From Nonomuraea guangzhouensis (GTDB taxonomy: Bacteria > Actinomycetota > Actinomycetes > Streptosporangiales > Streptosporangiaceae), in NCBI RefSeq assembly GCF_019396345.1, contig NZ_JAHKRM010000036.1, positions 1 to 64,000 on the forward strand: 64,000 nt of DNA, given 5' to 3'. A program made the position numbers and the translations under genes. Position 1 is the first letter of the stretch. Each line of letters starts with the position of its first letter. The notes beneath the pieces were generated by a model, which saw only the letters and a list, made by a program, of their open reading frames with translations, did no database searches and was not told the DNA's origin. Below are positions 24,418-32,580 of this stretch, in pieces.

Positions 24418-26024
24418 GACGCTCCAGGAGCCAGGGGAAGCCAGAGGGCTGACGGGTGGTCGAGGTCGTGGAAGATCGCGTGCTCTGATGCGCGTAGCTC
24501 GCGCGCTGTGGCCAAGGGCTGACCTGTGCCCGGATTGCGGCCATAGCGCGGGTGGGCGCCGCTGGAAACCTGCAGCCGGATCCGGTGACCGCGGAGGAAG
24601 CGGTGGGCCAGCGGCCACAGCTCGATGTCGACGGCTCGTAGGGCGCCGGGCTGGTTCAGCCGGACGATGCCGTCGCACAAGTTGAGCGAGCGGCCGTGCG
24701 GGGTCACGTAGCACAGGCGGGCGAAGTAGTCGACGTGCGGATGGGACGAGTGGGCGTGCAAGCGGACTCGTACCGGGCCGATCACCTCGACGTCCTCGGT
24801 CAACGGCGCGGTGGTGAAGGTGAGCACGTCCGCTCTGGCCTCGATGGCACGGTTGTCTTTCGGGCCCGCGGACCTCACTGCCGTCCCACCCACCGTGGGG
24901 GTCGGGTCGCCGGGGTCGTAGCGGTAGCGGCTGGGGCTTGCCTCAGGCGCGGGGTCGTCGCGGCTCAGTCGCCCGCCGGGGTGCAGATGCCACGGCGTGG
25001 GCCGGTGGGCGGGCGGCCAGCCTGGCAGGTCCAGCCAGCGGTTCGCGCCGGTGACGAACACCCGCACGCCTGACGGGGCGTCCTTGCCGAGCAGGGCGGC
25101 GTCCAGGGCGGCCAGCGCGTCCCGCATGCCGTCGCGGGTGTACAGGCCGCGCCCGTGCCCCCAAGGCCCGACCAGCAGCCGGACCTCGCGTCCGGCGGCC
25201 AGCAGGCGCGCGTGATCGTCCAGCATGCTTGGCAGGAAGAAGTCGTGCCAGCCGCCCTGCAGGTGCACCCGGGGTGGCATCCGCTCGACGTTGGCGCGGT
25301 GGTCCATGCGCTTCCAATACTCCTGCTGCGGGCCGTGCGCGATCCAGTCCTGAAACCAGCTCACCTGGTGCCTGGTGAGCGCCCGATCGGCTTCCTGCAG
25401 CGGGAGGGTGAGGGTGGCGCGGCGCAGTTTGCGTTCCGCGGTGAAGGTGGCCAGCAGCTGCGGGGTGAGAGAGTAGTTGCCGCTGAACATGGTGTCCACG
25501 AGCTGTACCCAGCCCAGTGCGTTGCCCAGCGCGAAGGCGCCGCCCGGGTACATGAAGTGCTCGGCGAAGGCCGACGGCGCGTCCTGGATCACCGCGATCT
25601 TCCACTCCGGGATATACCGGGCGGCCAGCTCCCACTGCACGAACCCCAGGTAGCTGGCTCCCCACGTGGCCAGCATGCCGCCGAACCACGGCTGGGCGCG
25701 CAGCCAGCTCAGCGTGCCGTCGGCGTCGGCCGCATCGATGACGAAGCCGTCGAAACGACCGCCGGAGCCGGCTGTGCCGCGCAGGCTCTGATACAGCACC
25801 TGATAGCCGCGCTCAGCCAGGAGTTTCGGCAACTGATCCAGCGCGTTGCCTCGGCCGTACGGGCTGCGGAGCAGCACCAGCGGCGGGCGGTCCACATCGG
25901 CCGGGTAGTAGTGGGTGGCCAGCAGCCGCAAGCCGTCAGTGGCCGGGATCTCGACGTCTCGCCGCACGCGCACCGGGTGCCGGATGGCGGGACGCACGCC
26001 GAACAGGCGACTGAGCAAGGTCAT
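24414..26024 (-). CDS. CocE/NonD family hydrolase
   Basis: A 536-residue acyl hydrolase of the X-Pro dipeptidyl-peptidase-like (S15) class. The N-terminal catalytic domain shows LVLLRSPYGRG and the nucleophile elbow ATWGASYLGFVQW. The charge-relay region is VHLQGGWHDFFLPSML, and a C-terminal jelly-roll (about 330-530) follows. It lacks a signal peptide, so it is cytoplasmic. The ATG at 26024 has GAGGAG nine bases upstream. A promoter and a palindromic operator lie 95-125 bases upstream, shared with the divergent MarR gene. The conserved leader element (26061-26084) is in its 5' untranslated region. Confidence 0.85.
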   Translation of the reverse strand: MTLLSRLFGVRPAIRHPVRVRRDVEIPATDGLRLLATHYYPADVDRPPLVLLRSPYGRGNALDQLPKLLAERGYQVLYQSLRGTAGSGGRFDGFVIDAADADGTLSWLRAQPWFGGMLATWGASYLGFVQWELAARYIPEWKIAVIQDAPSAFAEHFMYPGGAFALGNALGWVQLVDTMFSGNYSLTPQLLATFTAERKLRRATLTLPLQEADRALTRHQVSWFQDWIAHGPQQEYWKRMDHRANVERMPPRVHLQGGWHDFFLPSMLDDHARLLAAGREVRLLVGPWGHGRGLYTRDGMRDALAALDAALLGKDAPSGVRVFVTGANRWLDLPGWPPAHRPTPWHLHPGGRLSRDDPAPEASPSRYRYDPGDPTPTVGGTAVRSAGPKDNRAIEARADVLTFTTAPLTEDVEVIGPVRVRLHAHSSHPHVDYFARLCYVTPHGRSLNLCDGIVRLNQPGALRAVDIELWPLAHRFLRGHRIRLQVSSGAHPRYGRNPGTGQPLATARELRASEHAIFHDLDHPSALWLPLAPGAS

Positions 26025-26060
26025 CGGGGTTGTCTCCTCGTCGACGCTGGATGTCACATC

Positions 26061-26084
26061 GCCGACCAGACTTCCCGGCACACC
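26061..26084 (-). repeat. conserved 24-bp leader element, copy 3
   Basis: Same as copies 1 and 2 except for one base (GGTGT instead of GGTGC). It ends 36 bases before the ATG of the CocE-type hydrolase, again in frame with it. It lies about 30 bases downstream of the predicted transcription start, so it would be transcribed. Confidence 0.75.
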
Positions 26085-26118
26085 ATCGGCTCTCCAAGCG
26101 GCGGAGCCCGATATGCGC

Positions 26119-26147
26119 AATATACCGAATCTTCAGTAATTTCTGAA
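26119..26147 (-). promoter_or_regulatory. promoter of the hydrolase-epimerase-monooxygenase operon
   Basis: On the minus strand TTCAGA (26142-26147) and TATATT (26119-26124) are separated by 17 bases. The -10 box is strong; the -35 box matches four of six consensus positions. The transcript would have a 5' leader of about 90 bases containing leader element copy 3. Confidence 0.5.
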
Positions 26148-26148
26148 G
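26131..26148. promoter_or_regulatory. MarR-type operator palindrome
   Basis: CTTCAG-TAATTT-CTGAAG is an inverted repeat matching at 16 of 18 positions in AT-richer DNA between the divergent hydrolase and MarR genes. It covers the -35 box and spacer of the hydrolase promoter and the -35 zone of the MarR gene. One repressor dimer could therefore close both. MarR proteins usually bind 16-20 bp palindromes. Confidence 0.7.
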
Positions 26149-26163
26149 TCTAGTGGCGATCGC

Positions 26164-26169
26164 TATTCT
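26164..26169 (+). promoter_or_regulatory. -10 box of the MarR gene, probably leaderless
   Basis: TATTCT lies seven bases before the ATG at 26177, so transcription should begin at or next to the start codon. No ribosome site is present, which agrees with a leaderless mRNA. The -35 region is weak and overlapped by the palindrome. Confidence 0.5.
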
Positions 26170-26176
26170 GTGCTCC

Positions 26177-26653
26177 ATGAACGACAGGCAGGAACAGTGG
26201 CGGGCGGCCGAACAACTGGCCCTGACCTTGACCGAAGGAGGACTGCAGCGCATGGCCGCGCGCACCCTGGCCGTGTTCCTCTTCACCGACCAGGACAGCG
26301 TCACGGCGGGCGAGATCGCCGAACGGCTCGAGGCCAGCGCGGGCTCGGTCTCCGCCGCGATCAAGTCGCTGCTGTCGGTCGGGCTGATCGAACGCCTGCC
26401 CGCTCCCGGCAGCCGCCGTGAGCATTACCGTCTGCGTGACGACGCCTGGGCCGTCTTGTTCACCAGCCAGAACACCGTCATCCAGGTCATGCTGCAGGCC
26501 GCGCAGGCCGGCATCGACACCACCACGGCCGACGACCCGGCCCACCGGCGGCTGACCCAGATGCGCGACTTCTACCAGTTCATGCTGGGCGAGATTCCCA
26601 CCCTGCTCGAACGCTGGCAGCACCACCACAACAGTGCCTTCCGTCAGGCCTGA
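26177..26653 (+). CDS. MarR/GbsR-family transcriptional regulator
   Basis: A 158-residue winged-helix protein. It has MAARTLAVFLFTDQDSVTAG, then EIAERLEASAGSVSAAIKSL as recognition helix, and a wing ending LIERLPAPGSRREHYRL. The C-terminal helices serve dimerisation. The ATG at 26177 is preferred over an earlier TTG because it follows a good -10 box at leaderless distance. It is divergent from the hydrolase operon and faces a shared palindrome, so it probably represses that operon and itself. Confidence 0.85.
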   Translation: MNDRQEQWRAAEQLALTLTEGGLQRMAARTLAVFLFTDQDSVTAGEIAERLEASAGSVSAAIKSLLSVGLIERLPAPGSRREHYRLRDDAWAVLFTSQNTVIQVMLQAAQAGIDTTTADDPAHRRLTQMRDFYQFMLGEIPTLLERWQHHHNSAFRQA

Positions 26654-26829
26654 CTTCGCCAACGGATCAGCGAGAACCGCGCTTACGGCGGATTCCGTGC
26701 CAAGTCTCTGCCAGTAGCCAGTGCTGACCCCAAAACCTGGACAGTTTTGAGAAGGACATGCACCTTAGAGTTCCTGCTGATCCAGGCCCTGCACGATGAA
26801 GTGGACAGGCTGATGCTGCGGACTGCCCC
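26654..26829. other. debris with an IS3-like terminal sequence
   Basis: No gene is supported. TGACCCCAAAACCTGGACA (26725-26743) resembles the outer end of IS3-group elements, but I see no transposase and no opposite end. Confidence 0.3.
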
Positions 26830-27090
26830 GTTGCCCCGGTGAAGGTACGCCCACATCGAAGCTCCCGCTTTCAACTCCCGGCGGCGAGGTCGACGCTCAC
26901 GAGACTCCCGAGGATGCGACCGGCCGCGAACCGCGTGAGGAAACCGGCCTCGATCAACCGGGGCCCGGCTCACCACCCACGATCCCGACATCGCCGAACA
27001 CGGCTGGGCTCACCCTGCCGAAGCGGAGCAGCTTCTGGGCCCGACGCGCACCGAGCGTCTGCGAGCCGGATTCCTCGGCCTCCGCCAAGG
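26830..27090 (+). pseudogene. Nudix hydrolase remnant
   Basis: One frame at 26880-26951 reads GGEVDAHETPEDATGREPRE followed by ETGL. This is a near-complete Nudix box (GX5EX7REUXEEXGU) in which the first of the two catalytic glutamates after R-E is replaced by Pro-Arg. Another frame then continues THDPDIAEHGWAHPAEAEQL, typical of the C-terminal half. At least one frameshift is needed and there is no start codon. The stretch to 27342 shows no further gene. Confidence 0.55.
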
Positions 27091-27342
27091 CTGCCAAACC
27101 CTCATCACCCTTACTGACGCGGAAATCTGGAAGATCGTGCCGTTCCGTCCCCTGACAGGAATGCGCCGTCCGTACAGGCCAGGGCAGGCGCGTGAGCATG
27201 TGCTGCGCCTGTCGGGTGACTACGCGTGCCTCATGAACGCGCAGCGCCCGTGCGTGCCGACTGCCAAGACGGTTCTGAGGAGAGCGCCGCGGGGCCAGCA
27301 AGCACTACCCGGTCGTGGGCGAAGGTGTGACGACGTCGGCAG

Positions 27343-27768
27343 TCATGCACTCGGGATGCTGGTCGGATGGTGCGTCGTCAGCCCAGCTTCGCGCATGATC
27401 CTTCTCACGGTCTCTTCCAGGGAACTGTCCTGCCCAATCAGCGTCTCGCAGCCGTCCGGCAGCACGTCGCGTTCGAGGTACCACTTCCGCATGTCTTCAG
27501 CGCTGAACTGGTTGCGCTGGGGACGGGTGCCGTGCCGACGCAGCGTCTCTTCGTACGAGATATCCAGGTAGAAGAAGGAGCTGGTGCCCAGGTGGTCGCG
27601 GCGTAGCTTCTGCAGCATGAGGATGTCGCGGCGGATCACGTCCTGGCTGACCAGCGCCAGCCCGCGGCGACCGTGGGCGTCGCGCACGGCTCGCGCCACG
27701 CTTGACTTGCCCGACCCTGAGTTGCCTCGGAGGACGATCAGCCTGGAGTCAGGTGAGCCGATTTGCAC
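27343..27768 (-). CDS. P-loop kinase-like protein with an internal deletion
   Basis: A 141-residue protein with Walker A LRGNSGSGKSSVARAV. The C-terminal part SSFFYLDISYEETLRRHGTR, then W-Y-LERDVLPDG, is typical of actinobacterial zeta-toxin/AAA-like small-molecule kinases. Members I know are about 185 residues. Here the sequence passes from VSQDVIRRDILM directly to LQKLRRDH, so about 45 central residues, usually holding a VILEGIL-type strand, are missing in frame. The product may fold but is probably inactive. Confidence 0.6.
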   Translation of the reverse strand: MQIGSPDSRLIVLRGNSGSGKSSVARAVRDAHGRRGLALVSQDVIRRDILMLQKLRRDHLGTSSFFYLDISYEETLRRHGTRPQRNQFSAEDMRKWYLERDVLPDGCETLIGQDSSLEETVRRIMREAGLTTHHPTSIPSA

Positions 27769-28264
27769 TCGGTCACGCTACCGGGCTGTTCGGCATCCGA
27801 TCAGCATTTTCTCGTGTTGGTACCGGCGTGAGGTGAGGGCCGCCGCAATGGAAGCACGATACCGGGATTCAAGCCGAAGTTTGCGGTGGAAATTGTCGCC
27901 GTTATCGGGTCATGGTTGAAGATGCGGCTCTTGAGACGAAGCGGTGGAGTCGGCCTTCTGCGCTAACCGCAGCCCAAGAAGGGCTATCCGGCCTACCTGG
28001 AATGTCTGCCGATAGAACAGCACTCATCACGATCACCGTAGCTGTCTCGATCAAACCTCTGGCGTACTCCTGGGCTGATACGTCACTTCGGCTGGAGTCC
28101 CAGATTCCAAGTCAGTTCTACCTACGCTTCAAGTCAAGGGCGATCACAATATGCATGCGCACTACCATCTGTCGTGTCGAACACTTGTGATGGTAACTCG
28201 TGAGGAATGCGCGGTTTGGATATCTCATGAGCCCTCCTGTTAATTCGCGAGATTGTTGGGATTC
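27769..28264. other. AT-richer stretch without a supported gene
   Basis: About 500 bases of clearly lower GC content than the flanks. A plus-strand frame (27912-28190) has no family resemblance and odd codon use. The region may carry the pilin promoter. Its composition suggests foreign or decayed DNA. Confidence 0.4.
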
Positions 28265-28486
28265 GTGAACCATCCCTGGATCATCTATCTACGGGCATAT
28301 CTGTCCGTGCGTGTTCATCGTGCGCGTATCGCGCCCACTCGCGGCGCCTCGGCCATCGAATGGGTGATCATCACGGCCATCATCGCCGGCGTTGCTCTGG
28401 GGCTGGCCACCCTGATCAAAACCGTAGTGGAGCAGAAGCAGGCGGAAATCGAAAGCGGCGCCGGCATCGACGGCGCTCATAGCTGA
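28265..28486 (+). CDS. Flp/TadE-like pilin (type IVb prepilin-like)
   Basis: A 73-residue protein with a short basic leader, then RGASAIEWVIITAIIAGVAL and a polar, Glu/Lys-rich tail. The Gly-Ala-Ser junction with Glu at position 5 of the mature chain followed by a hydrophobic helix is the class III (prepilin peptidase) signal. I chose GTG at 28265; a TTG at 28253 is also in frame. The remnants of a ParA-like and a CpaF-like gene at 16 kb would belong to the same type of pilus system, but no intact assembly gene is present here. Confidence 0.6.
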   Translation: MNHPWIIYLRAYLSVRVHRARIAPTRGASAIEWVIITAIIAGVALGLATLIKTVVEQKQAEIESGAGIDGAHS

Positions 28487-28644
28487 TGGCGCCTTTCAGC
28501 CAGATATCAATAGGTTGATGCTCTCCTCGCCGCCATGGAGGAGGTCGTCAGGCGCTCCCTTGCGAGCCGACTCTCACAGTCTGCCGGGGGCGAGCAATCA
28601 GCGGACGGCGAGTGAGGCGCTGTCGCGGTGCGCTCTACCGTACG

Positions 28645-29691
28645 TCACAGCCATCCCCACCGCTTGAACACCATGAAGAGCACAGCGGACGCCAGCACCA
28701 TCAGGACCAGAGCCGACGGGTAGCCGAAGGCCCACTGCAGTTCCGGCATGTGGGTGAAGTTCATGCCGTACACGGTGCCGACGAGCGTGGGAGCGAAGAA
28801 GATGGCTGCCCACGCGGAGATCTTCTTGATCTCTTCGTTCTGGGCGTAGCTGGCCTCGGTCAGACGATTGACTTCCGCGGTGTGCGCCTGGCCGACCAGC
28901 GTGGCCTTGATGGTGAGGGTGGTCTGGTAGAACTCGATCACCCCTTGGAGATATTCCCTTTCTCCGTCGGCCACAGCGCGGACTCGGTCGAACTGGTCGG
29001 CCATGTCGGCCACCAGCCGTTGCCCTTCGGCCGAGATACGGGTGAGATTGGTCATCCTCCCGTAGATCGCGCCGCTCAGCGCGCCCATGGTGCGCACGGC
29101 GAGCAGCCCGTGGCGGGCACGGAACAGTTCGTTGAGAAACTCCTCGGGATCGCCGACATTTCCGCCCGTGACCCGCTGCTCCAGTTGCCACACGTCGCTG
29201 GTCATCGTCTCCACGTAGTTTTCCTGATTGCGGGTCAGGGCGGAGACGATCGCATATGACAGTTCGAACGGTGTGGCGGGGTGCAGACGGCCCGCCACGA
29301 TCCGGGTGAGCACCTCGCGGGTCTCGCGCAGCGCCGCGGCCGGGTCGACCACCGGGTTGATCGGTCCGTGGACGGTCACCAAGTAGTTCCGGCCGATGAA
29401 CTGGTCGAGCTCGATGTAGTGTACGTGGCCGCGCTTCCCTCGTTCGGGGGCGTGCAGGACGACGAACACGTGGTCTGGGTAGGCGTGCACCTTGGGCACA
29501 CGGTTACGTTCGACGCAGTCGCGGACCGCCATCGAATGGAAGCCGAAAACCTCCGCCAGCACACGCGCGGCCTCCTTGTCACAGCTGGAGATGTCGACCC
29601 AGACCAGACGGTCTTCGTCGTCGAGCAGCGTCTTCAGTTCTTCAACGGGACGATCTTCAACGCCCTCATCGTTGATCAGCCGAATATCCAT
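28645..29691 (-). CDS. corA: magnesium/cobalt transporter CorA family
   Basis: A 348-residue CorA channel. The long N-terminal cytoplasmic domain starts MDIRLINDEGVEDRPVEELK. The C-terminal end has two membrane helices, with the selectivity motif YGMNFTHMPE between them and a basic cytoplasmic tail (FKRWGWL). Helix-breaking features of the family (e.g. FEL in PATPFELSYAIVSAL) are present. It stands alone on the minus strand. Its neighbours, two APC-superfamily carriers and kdp remnants, make this a cation-transport neighbourhood. Confidence 0.92.
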   Translation of the reverse strand: MDIRLINDEGVEDRPVEELKTLLDDEDRLVWVDISSCDKEAARVLAEVFGFHSMAVRDCVERNRVPKVHAYPDHVFVVLHAPERGKRGHVHYIELDQFIGRNYLVTVHGPINPVVDPAAALRETREVLTRIVAGRLHPATPFELSYAIVSALTRNQENYVETMTSDVWQLEQRVTGGNVGDPEEFLNELFRARHGLLAVRTMGALSGAIYGRMTNLTRISAEGQRLVADMADQFDRVRAVADGEREYLQGVIEFYQTTLTIKATLVGQAHTAEVNRLTEASYAQNEEIKKISAWAAIFFAPTLVGTVYGMNFTHMPELQWAFGYPSALVLMVLASAVLFMVFKRWGWL

Positions 29692-29697
29692 TTGGGG

Positions 29698-29976
29698 TCA
29701 CCCCTCGGGCGATTTCTCGTGGGCAGCCGGTCCACCGAGAGCCGCCCACTCGTACTCCCACCCTCCAATGATCTCGCAACGCCAGGTATGGCGAACATCG
29801 GGAGGCGGGCCGTAGGAATGGGGATGGAGCAATTCCACCATCCACGGCCGGTCGGCCTCGGAGATAGAAGCCACCTGCACCCAACTGCGCAGCGTGCTGT
29901 TCCTCCGAGTTGCCGAGACGTTCCGGGAAATCCGCCCGTGGTGCGGCCGGGCGGTGAGCTGCGCTTCTACCAGCAT
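29698..29976 (-). CDS. hypothetical protein (possible two-ORF unit)
   Basis: A 92-residue frame (MLVEAQLTARPHHGRISRNV and onward) with a protein-like C-terminal half: WVQVASISEADRPWMVELLH, then WRCEIIGGWEYEWAALGG. Its ATG overlaps the stop of a 27-residue frame upstream (29976-30059, MRLNGMSAEAGDSYDMVEAA) in a TGATG junction, which suggests translational coupling. It ends six bases before the CorA ATG, so the set could form an operon with corA. No known family. The region might also be decayed, since no ribosome site is clear. Confidence 0.35.
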   Translation of the reverse strand: MLVEAQLTARPHHGRISRNVSATRRNSTLRSWVQVASISEADRPWMVELLHPHSYGPPPDVRHTWRCEIIGGWEYEWAALGGPAAHEKSPEG

Positions 29977-30157
29977 CAGCGCTCGAACAGGTGGCCGGTC
30001 GCGGCTTCGACCATGTCGTAGGAGTCGCCCGCCTCCGCTGACATCCCGTTGAGACGCATCCATACGTTTTCTTGACGCCCTCACCAGGTCAGGAAGCCCC
30101 TGGCCGTCAGTAGGGTGCAATGCGTATTTATGCGGTCTTGACGGAGGGGTGACGGGG

Positions 30158-32068
30158 ATGGTGCTGGCGAAACGGCCGGCCGAGACGGAGGGGACGCTGC
30201 GTTCTTGGCTGCTCCAGGGCCTGCAGACCGACCGCAAGCAAATCGAGCATGGTCCCCATGTGAAGCATCCATGGTGGCGCGTGATGTGCCTGACGGGCGT
30301 GGATTACTTCTCCACGCTGGGCTACCAGCCGGGCATCGCCGCGTTGGCTGCCGGGCTGCTGTCGCCGCTGGCCACGCTGTCCCTGGTGGCCCTGACGTTG
30401 CTGGGCGCGTTGCCGGTCTATCGGCGGGTGGCCGAGGAGAGCCCGCATGGGCAGGGCTCGATCGCGATGCTGGAGAAGCTGGCGCCGCAGTGGTGGGGCA
30501 AGTTCTTCGTGCTGGCTCTGCTCGGGTTCGCGGCGACCGACTTCGTGATCACGATGACGCTGTCGGCGGCCGACGCCACCGCGCACATCCTGGAGAACCC
30601 GTTCGTGCCCGACTTCCTGGCCGGACAACGGGTGATCGTCACCCTGGTGCTGCTGGCGCTGCTCGGCGGGGTGTTCCTGATGGGGTTCAGCGAGGCCATC
30701 GGCCTCGCCGTCCTGCTCGTCTTCGCCTACCTGGCACTCAACGCGGTCGTGATCTCGACCGCGCTCGTGCACGTCCTGGGGGCGCCACAAGTGGTTGTGG
30801 ACTGGGAGCACGCGTTGAGCACGGACTTCAGCAGCCCCCTGGCCATGGTGGGCCTGTCGCTGCTGGTGATGCCGAAGCTGGCGCTGGGCCTGTCCGGGTT
30901 CGAGACCGGTGTCGCCGTGATGCCGGTGGTCAAGGGGGACATACCGCAGCGGATCAAGAGCACCCAACGGATGCTGACTGTCGCCGCTCTCATCATGAGC
31001 GTGTTCCTGATCTTCTCCAGTTTCGTGACCACCGTGCTCATCCCGCACCGGGAGTTCGAAGAGGGCGGCAAGGCGGCCGGGCGCGCGCTGGCCTACCTCG
31101 CTCACCAGTACCTCGGTGACTGGTTCGGCACCGCCTACGACGTGAGCACGATCGCGATCTTGTGGTTCGCCGGGGCTTCGGCGATGGCCGGTCTGATCAA
31201 TCTGGTGCCGCGTTATCTGCCCCGCTATGGGATGGCGCCGGAGTGGACGGGCGCGGTCCGGCCGCTGGTGCTGGTCTTCTCGGTCATCGGGTTCGCCATC
31301 ACGATCATCTTCGACGCCGACGTCGACGCCCAGGGTGGTGCGTACGCCACCGGTGTGCTGGTGCTCATGCTGTCGGCGGCGGTCGCGGTGACGCTGTCGG
31401 CCAGGGCGAAGGGCCAGCGCACGGCCATGGTCGGGTTCGGCCTCATCACCGCCGTGCTGGCGTACACGCTGGTCGACAACGTCATCGAGCGGCCGGATGG
31501 CGTGAAGATCGCCTCGTTCTTCATCGCCGCCATCATCGTGACGTCGCTGATCTCGCGGGCGACCCGCTCCACGGAGCTGCGCGTGACGGAGGTGCACCTG
31601 GATGGGTTGGCGGAGAAGTTTCTCAACGAGGCGAGCGGTGACATCCACCTGATCGCGAACGAGCCGCACCAGCGCGACCAGAACGAGTACCACGACAAGC
31701 TGCGTGAGCAGTGGACCAACCACCGGCTGCGGAGCGCCGAGCCGGTCATGTTCGTCGAGGTGTCGGTGCCCGACGCCTCGGAGTTCGAGACCGAGCTGCA
31801 CGTCAAGGGCGAGGAACGCTACGGCCACAAGATCCTCACCATCGACAGCTCGGCCGTGCCCAACTCCCTGGCCGCGCTCCTGCTCCACCTGCGCGATCGC
31901 ACCGGTAGGGCCCCGCACATCTATTTCCACTGGACCGAGGGCAATCCGGTCGTGGCGATGCTGCGCTATCTCGTCTTCGGCGGCGGCGACGTACCGCCGC
32001 TGACCCGCGAGGTCCTCCGCAAGGCCGAGCCCGACCTCGAACGCAGGCCACACGTCCACGTCGGCTGA
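30158..32068 (+). CDS. APC-superfamily permease, KUP/KimA-like size
   Basis: A 636-residue carrier with about 12 membrane helices (about 45-470) and a cytoplasmic C-terminal domain of some 160 residues. The first helix carries GVDYFSTLGYQPGIAALAAG, an unwound-helix motif of APC transporters. I chose the ATG at 30158, ten bases after GGAGG; a GTG at 30149 is too close to that site. Long APC proteins with a C-terminal domain include potassium importers. With CorA, kdp remnants and a KimA-like gene nearby, a cation role is possible, but amino acids cannot be excluded. Confidence 0.75.
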   Translation: MVLAKRPAETEGTLRSWLLQGLQTDRKQIEHGPHVKHPWWRVMCLTGVDYFSTLGYQPGIAALAAGLLSPLATLSLVALTLLGALPVYRRVAEESPHGQGSIAMLEKLAPQWWGKFFVLALLGFAATDFVITMTLSAADATAHILENPFVPDFLAGQRVIVTLVLLALLGGVFLMGFSEAIGLAVLLVFAYLALNAVVISTALVHVLGAPQVVVDWEHALSTDFSSPLAMVGLSLLVMPKLALGLSGFETGVAVMPVVKGDIPQRIKSTQRMLTVAALIMSVFLIFSSFVTTVLIPHREFEEGGKAAGRALAYLAHQYLGDWFGTAYDVSTIAILWFAGASAMAGLINLVPRYLPRYGMAPEWTGAVRPLVLVFSVIGFAITIIFDADVDAQGGAYATGVLVLMLSAAVAVTLSARAKGQRTAMVGFGLITAVLAYTLVDNVIERPDGVKIASFFIAAIIVTSLISRATRSTELRVTEVHLDGLAEKFLNEASGDIHLIANEPHQRDQNEYHDKLREQWTNHRLRSAEPVMFVEVSVPDASEFETELHVKGEERYGHKILTIDSSAVPNSLAALLLHLRDRTGRAPHIYFHWTEGNPVVAMLRYLVFGGGDVPPLTREVLRKAEPDLERRPHVHVG

Positions 32069-32235
32069 CGGACGCCTTCTTGGCGGCGTGCCGCGTACTG
32101 ATCGCGTCAAGAATCGCGCGACGGCCGTATGGATGACGTCAAGAACGGCAAAGCAGGCCTATTTCGGGGGTTTGCTGGGCCATGAACCGCTCATCCCGGG
32201 CGGTAGGCGGGTGTTCCAAAGTTGAGGAGTTGGGG

Positions 32236-32580
32236 ATGGCAGACGTCATCTTCGTCGCCCTGACGATCGCGATCTTCGTGGTCTTCGGGCTCCCGCCGGA
32301 CAAGACCGTACTGATCACCGCGAGCCGGCACGGCGACCACGTGCGGATCCACGTCATCGATCGCGGCCCGGGCCTGCCACCTGAGGCGCACGACCACGTC
32401 TTCCAGCCGTTCCAGCGGCTCGGCGACCGCGACAACCACTCCGGCGTCGGCCTCGGCCTGGCCCTCTCACGCGGCCTGACCGAGGCCATGGGCGGCACCC
32501 TCGTACCCGAGGAGACACCAGGGGGAGGCCTCACCATGACCGTCACACTGCCTGTTTCCAGCAGGTCGGTGCCAGCATGA
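32236..32580 (+). CDS. KdpF-KdpD fusion left by deletion of the kdp operon
   Basis: A 114-residue chimera. Residues 1-19 (MADVIFVALTIAIFVVFGL) are the start of the small KdpF subunit. From PPDKTVLITASRHGDHVRIH onward it is the end of the KdpD histidine kinase: IDRGPGLP (G1 box), the F-box phenylalanines (VFQPFQRLG) and GVGLGLALSRG (G2 box). The phosphoacceptor histidine and the asparagine of the N box are absent, so it cannot act as a kinase. Everything from kdpF codon 20 through kdpA, kdpB, kdpC and most of kdpD is missing, in frame. GAGGAG precedes the ATG. Its stop overlaps the kdpE start (ATGA). Confidence 0.8.
   Translation: MADVIFVALTIAIFVVFGLPPDKTVLITASRHGDHVRIHVIDRGPGLPPEAHDHVFQPFQRLGDRDNHSGVGLGLALSRGLTEAMGGTLVPEETPGGGLTMTVTLPVSSRSVPA

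Noticed and set aside
26725..26743. IS3-type element end (TGACCCCAAAACCTGGACA)
   Set aside because: Only one end is visible, with no transposase and no second repeat; recorded as possible debris only.
28518..28545. Hairpin CTCCTC...GAGGAG between the pilin and corA genes as a terminator
   Set aside because: Stem of only six pairs with a nine-base loop and no T-tract; too weak to annotate.
30128..32110. A 660-codon minus-strand frame
   Set aside because: Antisense of the APC-superfamily carrier; His/Arg/Gln-rich composition is typical of a shadow frame.
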